A stretch of DNA of 64,000 nt from Hydrangea macrophylla (taxonomy: Eukaryota > Streptophyta > Magnoliopsida > Cornales > Hydrangeaceae), in contig CM066983.1 of the NCBI GenBank assembly GCA_033977485.1, positions 110,513,580 to 110,577,579 of the forward strand, read 5' to 3'. Made by a program: the position numbers and the translations under genes. The notes beneath the pieces are model-generated. The model ran no database searches, was not told where the DNA came from, and saw only the letters and a program-made list of their open reading frames with translations. This document shows, one piece after another, positions 56,891-64,000 of the stretch (position 1 is the stretch's first letter; each line of letters opens with the position of its first letter).

Positions 56891-57250
56891 GAGCATCTCC
56901 AATGGGAGAGGCAAATGGAGAGCCATCCCTTCCAACCACCATTTTACCTAGTGAAATTGAAAAATAGATGGTCCAATGGAGGAGTCAAATGGCTAGGCAA
57001 AATGGAGAGTGAGAAATTTAAGAGGCAAAATGTAGAGATCCCTTTCAACTACCATTTTTAATTTTTTATTCATTTATAAGGAGTGTTTCTTATTTGAATA
57101 AAAATAGAAAATCAAAATCAAAATAAATGGCTAGTGGATTTGGTTAGTGTGGTTGGAGAGGATTAGTTTAGTGGACTAGACATTGCACTATTTGATGAGC
57201 CAAATTTCACTTTTACCTAACACTTTTGCCTCTTCCCATTGGAGATGCTC
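56891..57250. mobile_element. PIF/Harbinger (Tourist-like) MITE
   Basis: 360 bases with ends GAGCATCTCCAATGGGAG and its complement, matching over about 25 bases, and a 3-base TSD TAA (56888-56890 and 57251-57253). Confidence 0.88.
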
Positions 57251-57681
57251 TAAGCGGCACAGCACAGTGTGCCGTTGGGAGAGAATTGTGTGTCTCGCGG
57301 CACAGTGTGTGTTGTTTACACTTTCACGGCACACTCAGTGTGGTCGCCCTCGTACATTAGCAAAACTTAACTGTACACTAAACTTAAGTTCCGCTAACTT
57401 CAGTTGTTGTACACTATTGGACACATCAACCCATTGCAAGCGTCCCACAACAAACAATCCTTAAGTTTGTTGTATATTGTGTCCCATTATGGATGCTCTT
57501 AGGAGGTTGGAATTTATACTGACCGATCCATACGGAGTTCGGGGATAACGCTTTCAAGGTGATTTTTTTCTTTAGTAATTTTTTTGTAAGGATTTTTGTG
57601 TACCACTCATATTAATAATAAGAGTTGATTTTTAGTTTGTGTCGTTTCACTAATGGTAAAACATTTAGGTTGGAATAAAGA
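57251..57681. other. Unassigned interval
   Basis: GGCACAGTGTG/CACACTCAGTG words recall the minisatellite before the MITE. CCCATTATGGATGCTCTTA near 57484 looks like a lone Tourist-type end. No gene seen. Confidence 0.4.
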
Positions 57682-57689
57682 GTAATGCT

Positions 57690-58082
57690 CAGGGATGGAT
57701 CTGTAGAAGGGCAAGGGGGGACTCAAGACCCCCCTCTTCCTTGATTTTTGAAAAATATTATTTATACCCTAAAAATGGTATATTTTTACACTTGAGCCCC
57801 CTCTTCCAATTTAAAAAAACACTCTATTTTACGCTTAAGCCCCCCTCCCTAGTATGAAACATTCAACCTTATGATCTCAATTTGTAGAAATAATGTGTCA
57901 TTTTATAGTACATTTGGTGTCAATCAATATTAAGCTTTCTAATTCCTTCATCCATCCAAAAAAACATGTATAAATAGACCCAAAAAAATTGCTTCAAGGG
58001 CATTGCCCCTGAACCCTTGTAAACTCGCTACCTCTTCACCCTACTAAGTCCCCCCAACTCCAATTCCCTACATCCGTCCCTG
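57690..58082. mobile_element. Non-autonomous hAT element
   Basis: 393 bases, perfect 8-bp TSD GTAATGCT (57682-57689 and 58083-58090), ends CAGGGATGGATCTGTAG and, inverted, CAGGGACGGATGTAG. The interior has a G-run/C-run pair near 57713-57745. Confidence 0.92.
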
Positions 58083-58134
58083 GTAATGCTACACACACTC
58101 TGAAAAGTATACCAAAATATACAACCTTGTTTAA

Positions 58135-58225
58135 AAAGGTAAGACCTTGTGCTAAAAAGCCTGCACACACAAAAGTGGGTGTTTTGTGTGTGCAGGTTTT
58201 CCAGCACAAAGTCCAACCTTTTTAA
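58135..58225. repeat. Hairpin-forming inverted repeat
   Basis: CCTGCACACACAAAA and TTTTGTGTGTGCAGG form a perfect 15-base stem around GTGGGTG. Outward the pairing goes on imperfectly (TTGTGCT/AGCACAA, AAAAAGG/CCTTTTT). It may be the core of a MITE whose left part was interrupted by the hAT element at 57690. Confidence 0.85.
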
Positions 58226-58543
58226 GTAAAATTGTGCATTTTGTTGTGGTCACGACCCATTCCGCTAACGTGCAGAAATAGGACACGTGGCACGCCACCA
58301 AGGCTCAACCAACCATTAAACTACTATACGCAGCGGAAAAAAACTTTAAAATAACCTTAAATATATAAAACTTTAGGAAATATTACCCTCCGAGTTGTAA
58401 AATTCGTTTAAAATTGAAAACGTAATTTTATTTCGAATCGTATGAATATACGTTAAAAGGGGTCCCAAAGGTACCCTAAGGACCGATCAAAATATTTAAA
58501 ATATTTTCGGAAGGTATAGAAAAAGATTTCTGGCAGGGGGCAT

Positions 58544-58579
58544 TTCGACCGGTCCAACGATCCCATTCGACCGGTCGAA
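58544..58579 (-). repeat. Paired TTCGACCGGTCGAA palindromes in LTR H
   Basis: TTCGACCGGTCCAA (58544-58557, one change) and TTCGACCGGTCGAA (58566-58579), 22 bases start to start as in element G. Confidence 0.93.
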
Positions 58580-59445
58580 TGTCCCTTTAGCAGAATCCTG
58601 CACAAGCTGCAGAATTTTGCCTAAGGCATCAAACAACCTTCCTTCCTTATCATTCTACCAAACATGTTTACACTTTAAACTTCACAATCTATACTATTCT
58701 TTTAAGAACATCACTAATACGTAATAATCCACGAACAGAAACAATAACAGAACAAGTTAAGGCTTGTTTGGCTTTAAAACATAAAAGTTCTATTACATGC
58801 CTCCAAAATACAAATTTGACAAGGTAAACGGTCAAAACACGACTCCAGGAGTTCGAATTCATTACAACATAACCAAAAGTAGTTTTACAACTTATTACAA
58901 CGTTCTAAGTCACTCCAAACCTTCCAAGTTGAAGTTAATAGTTCTAACTTCTCAAAATTTCATTTTACATCATTTGGAATTGAAAAACAAAAACATATAC
59001 AAAAGAAGGATCTCCGTCGCTCCCACGGTCTCACTCCTCACGCTTCTTCAATTCTTTCCTTTCTTTATTTTACCTACAATGGAGTAAATCTCCACTGCTC
59101 AGCTATATGCTAAGTGCACAATTCTAAACATATGCTTATGAGGCAACTCATGCTTTAACATATCAAGCACATCAAAAATGGCCTCTAAGGAGAGTAGCAC
59201 GCATTCATCCAGTAATGAAACGATGGAATCGATGTCGTGGAGGCCTTCTCCCTACCACTCACCCAGTGTCATGGATGGCATTTCTCCCAAACCATATACA
59301 GTAGCCGTCGCTACTATAATCCTCAAACATCGAGGAGTTTGCCCCCGGATGAATTTGTACCAAATCCCCCTTCAACCCACATAGACACATAGCATGCTCA
59401 TATAATCATATATACATGCTTTCATGGCATTTTCATATGCATAAT

Positions 59446-60123
59446 TAGGGATGGCAATGGGGTAGATTTTTCGGGTTCCCCGCCCCGCCCCGCCCCTAAT
59501 AGGTAGGGTATGGGGTAAGTTCAACCGGGGTAGGGGCGGGTATGGGATGAAAAAGTCTAACCCGAGTCGGGTTCGAGTCGGGGACGGGGTGAGGGCAAAA
59601 TCCCCCGAACCCGCCCCGGTTATGTAGCGTTAAGTGTTGTGAGCACTTATCCCACATCGAAAATGAACAAAACCACTATGAGTTTCTTCTTGTATAAAAC
59701 GAGTCCACTGCCTAGAGTTTCCAATAAGTTAAGTGCATTGATTACCATTGAGAATTGTGACAACCGTACAATGTCTTGTAAAACCTTTTAACAATTATAT
59801 ATATATAATTGGTTTTAGTCAAAAAGTTGTGCCACTTGTTGAGCATTTAACCCCTTGGAATTAAATGGTGGGTAAGTGTCATCAATATATAGCCACACAA
59901 TTGGAGTATTTGGTGTTAGTCAAAAAATTTCTCAGCTACTAACCATCTCGGGTTGGATGGGGCGGGAATGGGATGAGAAATGCCAGGCGGGATGGGGTAG
60001 GTAATAAGTGGGACGGGGTAGGTAATAAGTGGGACGGGGCGGGGGCGGGGGAAGCACATGCTTAGGCGGGGCGGGGGCGGTAAATGGCATACCCGTCCCA
60101 TACCCGCCCCGTTGCCATCCCTA
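59446..60123. mobile_element. Non-autonomous hAT element inside LTR H
   Basis: 678 bases with perfect 8-bp TSD TGCATAAT (59438-59445 and 60124-60131) and ends TAGGGATGGCAATGG / CGTTGCCATCCCTA. GC-rich CCCCGCCCC/GGGGCGGGG arms at both sides of an AT-rich middle. Confidence 0.94.
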
Positions 60124-61074
60124 TGCATAATTAACAGGCCTACTTAACACATGAATTTCGCCCGAATCCAAAATATCAAGTCCGATAACTAAAACACGAA
60201 ATTCCCTAATATTCATAAGCTTAGAATTCATACCTCGTGCGATTTCCCTATAACTTTGAAGGATGAATCAGGTGACCAATTAAACATCGGATCTCCGATT
60301 ACAAGGGATTCCTACAAGTTTAGACATGTTTTCCCCAAAATTTTAACATTAGGATTTTTATAAAAACTTAACCAAACGACTCTTAACTAGTATCAAAACG
60401 AAGCCCTTATCTTAAGGAGTTCAAATCTAGAATTTGGAGAAAAACTGACGATCGGAAGGTTGTCAATTTGTGTCGGAAAGCTCGTAGCAACCAAAACCCC
60501 AAATCCCCCTTCTTTTGATTTCCAAATTAGGTTTGAACTAATGAAACCAATTCATGAGTTTCTATATATAGGCATGACTCTCGGGAGTTATGTTTACCTC
60601 CCCATAAGTTTGCAAAACTCCTAATTATTCCCTGAAACGTCGCACACGTCCATTTTATTACTTCTCGAGTGAAAACTAAAATTTATCAAAGTTTTCGTCA
60701 AAGTCTCGTTTGGGTCCAAAATTACGCCTGAAAACTAAATTCTGTGAAATATCTACACCATCTACCTTTTATATAACATATCACTCATGTTCTCACCACA
60801 GTTCTCTAAATGCTCTACAGCGACAACAAAATTACCAGAAATTATACTACACGGGTATAATTTATTATTCATGGGAATCAGGTAAAGTTACATAACATTT
60901 AATCCACATAAGTGTCATTTAATCACACGAATATCTCAATGACCACCGAGTCACCGTGTCCTTACTTACCTTATATTGACCACAGTCAACCACAATTATC
61001 AAATAATAAATGATAATTTACGAAATTCAATATGCATTTTTAAAACAATGATTTTTTTTGGAACGGGCGTGACA

Positions 61075-61109
61075 ACTTTCCACTCCAAAAAGAAAGTTTG
61101 TCCCCAAAC
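61075..61109 (-). other. Polypurine region of chromovirus H
   Basis: On the - strand GGGGACAAACTTTCTTTTTG followed by GAGTGGAAAGT stands directly before the LTR, the same arrangement as in element G. Confidence 0.75.
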
Positions 61110-61418
61110 TTATACCTCATATATCAAACATATGTGGATATCATTCCTCATTTCATTCTCATGTTCCCACGTAGCTTCCTCGATTGAATGACTACGCCAT
61201 AGGACTTTCACCATCAAAATTGTCTTAGTTCTCAGCACTTGCTCTTTTCGATCCAAGATCTCTATTGGATGCTCTATATAAGATAAGTCCTCTTGGATTT
61301 GCAATGGTTCAGGTACTATGATCTTACTTGTATCTGTCATACACCGTCTCAACATCGACACATGAAACACGTTGTGCACGAATAATAACTCTGATGATAA
61401 GGCTAATCGATAAGCCAC
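61110..61418 (-). pseudogene. Chromodomain and integrase end of chromovirus H
   Basis: NVFHVSMLRRCMTDTSKIIV leads to the chromodomain IEHPIEILDRKEQVLRTKTI, VKVLWRSHSIEEATWEHENE. Chromodomains on plant Ty3 integrases direct insertion to heterochromatin marked by histone H3 methylation. The frame here is open to a stop at 61110. Confidence 0.92.
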
Positions 61419-61487
61419 TAGTCCTACTCTCTCTAGGATCTCAAAAGGTCCTATAAATCTCGGGTTAAGCTTTTCCCACTTTCCAAA

Positions 61488-61739
61488 TCAGGCAATGCCT
61501 TTCGAAGGCGATACTCTCAAGTACACAAAATCTCCTAATTCAAACACCATGGGTCGTAACTTAGAGTCCGCATAGCTCTTATAACGACTCTGAGCTACCT
61601 TAAGTCGCTCCTGAATTAACTTCACCTTCTCCGTAGTCAGCTGCATTATCTCAGGTCCTATCAACCTTCTTTCTCCAACTTTGGTCCAACAAATCGGCGA
61701 ACGACACTTACGACCATACAAAGCTTCATACGGTGCCAT
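61488..61739 (-). pseudogene. Integrase C-terminal part of chromovirus H
   Basis: MAPYEALYGRKCRSPICWTK and KLRPMVFELGDFVYLRVSPS, the hallmark blocks of the Ty3/Gypsy integrase tail (GPY/F region follows). It is separated from the chromodomain by a stop near 61485. Confidence 0.9.
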
Positions 61740-62377
61740 TCCAATACTTGACTAAAACCCGTTGTTGTAAACAAATTCAATTAATGGTAAGTGTTTCTCC
61801 CAATCACATCCAAAATCCAAAACACACAATCGAAGCATATCCTCTAATGTCTGAATCATACGCTCTGACTGTCCTTTGGTCTGAGGATGAAATGTAGTAC
61901 TGAAACTCAGTTTAGTATCCATAGCCCTCTATAAACTTCCCCAAAATCTCGATGTAAAACTACTATCTCGATCCGATATAATCACTATTGGGACTCCGTG
62001 TAGTCTCACAATCTCTTTCATATACAGCTCAGCTAACCTTGACGGTTTAGTTGTCTTGATCGGTAGAAAATGCGCTGACTTAGTCAATCTATCAACTATC
62101 ACCCAAATCTTGTCATTCCTATTAGGCGATCATAGAAATCCGGATACGAAATCTATGGTGATCTCATCCCATTTCCACTCTGACACAGGTAATGGTTGTA
62201 GTAGTCCTGCAGGTACTTGTCTTTCTCCTTTGACTTATGACACGCCGAACATTCGGACACAAACTTGGCAACTTCCCGCTTCATACCTCTCCACCAAAAG
62301 TTTCCTCGCAAGTTCCAGTACATCTTATTACTTTCCAGATGCACTGAATATTTCGTACTATGAACTTCTTCTAAAAG
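61740..62377 (-). pseudogene. Integrase zinc and catalytic region of chromovirus H
   Basis: The zinc-binding part is YWNLRGNFWWRGMKREVAKF with CSACHKSK (62344-62153). The catalytic core follows toward 61740 in several frames, for example FVYNNGF and DCPSKD-type words, with stops. Heavily mutated. Confidence 0.8.
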
Positions 62378-63190
62378 TCATCCTTCAGGTCTTTCACATT
62401 CGGTACGCATAATCGGTTCGCAAGCATTAATACTCCTTGTTCCAAGGTAAAACCCAGTCATTTCTCCAAAGGTATCTCGTCCCTTTTTGCACAAGTGGAC
62501 ATCGTTAAACTGTTCTCTCTTGATCTCATCAATAATATCTGGGTGTGCTATAATCTCCATCATTAAGCCATCACTAGTCTCTGGTATCACATCCAATTCT
62601 AAACGTTCCATCTCCTTTACCAACTCTTTTTTCTGGGTTAGCTCATCGGCTAAAATCCTTGCCGTCTTACGGCTTAACGCATCGGCTACTACATTAGCCT
62701 TTCTCGGATGATACTCTATCGAAAGATCATAATCCTTCATTAATTCTAAGCATCTTCTCTGTCTCATGTTCAAATCCATTTGAGTGAAAATGTACTTCAA
62801 ACTTTTGTGGTCCGTGAAAATCTTACATTTCTCCTAGTACAAGCAATGTCTCCAAATCTTCAAGACATGAATTACCGCAGCCAATTCGAGATCGTGAGTC
62901 GGATAATTAATCTCATGTGTCTTCAGCTGTCTAGAAGCATAAGCAATCACCTGCACACATCCCAAGCCTTGATGCGAAGCATCACTATAGATCACAAATC
63001 CTTATATTCTAGATGGTATTATCAAGATAGGTGTTCTTGTCAAACGCGACTTCAACTCCTAGAAACTGTCTTCACACTCTTAAATCCATTCAAAAGTAAC
63101 TTCCATCCTCATCAACTTTGTCATAGGCAATGAAATCTTGGAGAAATTTTCTATGAATCGGCGGTATTATCCGGCTAATCCTAAGAAACT
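62378..63190 (-). pseudogene. RNase H region of chromovirus H
   Basis: [20 protein letters not shown] and [16 protein letters not shown] (62800-62378) are the RNase H end of Ty3/Gypsy pol. Upstream pieces such as [13 protein letters not shown] and [17 protein letters not shown] lie in the 62800-63190 stretch with stops between them. Confidence 0.88.
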
Positions 63191-64000
63191 TCAAATTTCG
63201 GATACGGATGTCGGCCTTTGCCAATTGGATATAGTTTCTACCTTGTGAGGATCAACTGAAACTCTGTTCTTATCAATCACATGACCAAGAAAAGTAATGC
63301 TAGACAACCAGAATTCACATTTCTTGAATTTTCCAAATAGTTGCTTCTCTCGCAGTCTTTGAAGTATAAGTTTTAGATGGTTCTCATGCTCTATTTCACT
63401 TGGCGAATAGATAAGAATATCATCGATGAACACCATTACAAAATCATCCAAATAGTCTTTAAAAACTCAGTTCATAAGATCCATGAACGTGGCTGGTGCA
63501 TTTGTAACTCCAAATGGCATTACAAGAAATTCATAATGTCCGTAGCGTGTTCTGAAAGCTGTCTTCTCAACATCTTCAACCTTTACTTTCAACTGATGAT
63601 AGCCTGACCTCAAATCGATCTTGGAGAATACTTGTGCCCCACGAAGTTGATAGAATAGATCGTCATTTCTTGGCAACGGTTACTTGTTCTTGACGGTTAA
63701 CTTATTCAACTCTTGATAGTCAACGCACATGCGCATTGAACCATCTTTTTTCTTCACAAACAATACTAGAGCTTTCCACGACGATATACTAGGTCGAATG
63801 AAACCTTTGCCAAGTAACTCTTGTAGTTGGATTTTCAATTCCTTCAACTCCACGGGTGCCATTCTATATGGTGCTTTCGATACGGGCTTGAGTCTGGCAT
63901 TATCTCAATAGTAAACTCAATCTCCCTCTCAATAAGAACATCTGGTAGGTCGTCAGGAAATACGTCTGGATGTCCTCGCACTATCGAATGTCTTCTACTT
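63191..64000 (-). pseudogene. Reverse transcriptase of chromovirus H
   Basis: In order on the - strand: [20 protein letters not shown] and [20 protein letters not shown] (63862-63680), [15 protein letters not shown] and [17 protein letters not shown] (63676-63467), then [20 protein letters not shown] with the catalytic IDD and [17 protein letters not shown] (63451-63191). Stops stand at about 63678 and 63465. The region above 63862 continues the RT entry and runs out of the window. Confidence 0.92.

Larger units (their letters stand above)
58247..61074 (-). repeat. 3' LTR of chromovirus H (contains a hAT insertion)
   Basis: On the - strand it starts TGTCACGCCCGTTCC and ends AATGGGTCGTGACCA. 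2828 bases; minus the hAT element and its duplicated TSD it is 2142, the family length. The GCCTTGGTGGCGTGCCACG block is at about 58287-58309. TATA-like sequence at 60562-60570. Confidence 0.9.
58247..64000 (-). mobile_element. Ty3/Gypsy chromovirus 'H' (Tekay-like), 3' half
   Basis: On the - strand the order is RT, RNase H, integrase, chromodomain, polypurine tract and 3' LTR, the Ty3/Gypsy order with the chromodomain at the integrase C-terminus. The 5' part (gag, protease, 5' LTR) lies beyond 64000. The coding region is broken by stops and frame slips, so the copy is dead. Confidence 0.92.

Overview
This window is repeat-dominated DNA from a flowering-plant nuclear genome, most likely a eudicot. 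The evidence is two spliced genes of typical plant form, many classes of plant transposable element (Ty3/Gypsy chromovirus, Ty1/Copia, hAT, PIF/Harbinger, MULE-like and CACTA-like), solo LTRs with 5-bp target-site duplications (TSDs), and AT-rich spacers with (GA)n/(TA)n tracts. Only two host genes can be read with confidence, both on the + strand. TIM14 (26390-31992, 3 exons, 112 aa) is the J-like subunit of the mitochondrial protein-import motor. An RCI2/PMP3-type gene (52081-54036, 2 exons, 54 aa) encodes a small stress-related membrane proteolipid.

Layout. 1-20.6 kb is one old + strand Ty1/Copia element (pol pieces at 750-874, 4243-5085 and 16079-17075, 3' LTR from 19688). It was cut apart by LTRs of one Ty3/Gypsy (Tekay-like) family: A (1-749), B (875-4242, itself interrupted), C (5086-16078, blown up to 11 kb by later insertion and deletion) and F (17602-19601). 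C holds CACTA-like terminal sequence and a gene-like block of unknown identity, into which two further solo LTRs fell, D (9943-11952) and E (12648-14776). 20.6-26.2 kb is a run of small DNA transposons. One hAT element there (21649-23379) has grown an internal 22-copy higher-order tandem array. 26.2-32.2 kb is TIM14, whose two introns hold hAT, MULE-like and TRIM-like insertions. 32.8-51.4 kb is an old MITE split by a Copia element on the - strand (33164-39740) and by an LTR element (40004-51350). The right LTR of the latter is split by a hAT MITE and by a very young, non-coding 8.6-kb Ty3-like element G (42662-51255). 52-54 kb is RCI2. 55-58.2 kb holds a 1.4-kb fold-back and MITEs. 58.2-64 kb is the 3' half of a decayed Tekay-type chromovirus (H) on the - strand, running out of the window.

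The most unusual signal is in the transcribed 3' part of the Ty3-family LTRs. Three independent LTRs (B, C, E) carry 9-10 copies of a CAGTCGACTG palindrome at conserved spacing: pairs about 21 bp apart, groups about 50 bp apart, in a 2-4-2-2 order. Their relatives G and H carry, at the matching place, one pair of a different palindrome (TTCGACCGGTCGAA), again 22 bp apart. The base sequence changed while the palindromy and spacing stayed. No tRNA, rRNA or CRISPR locus was recognised.
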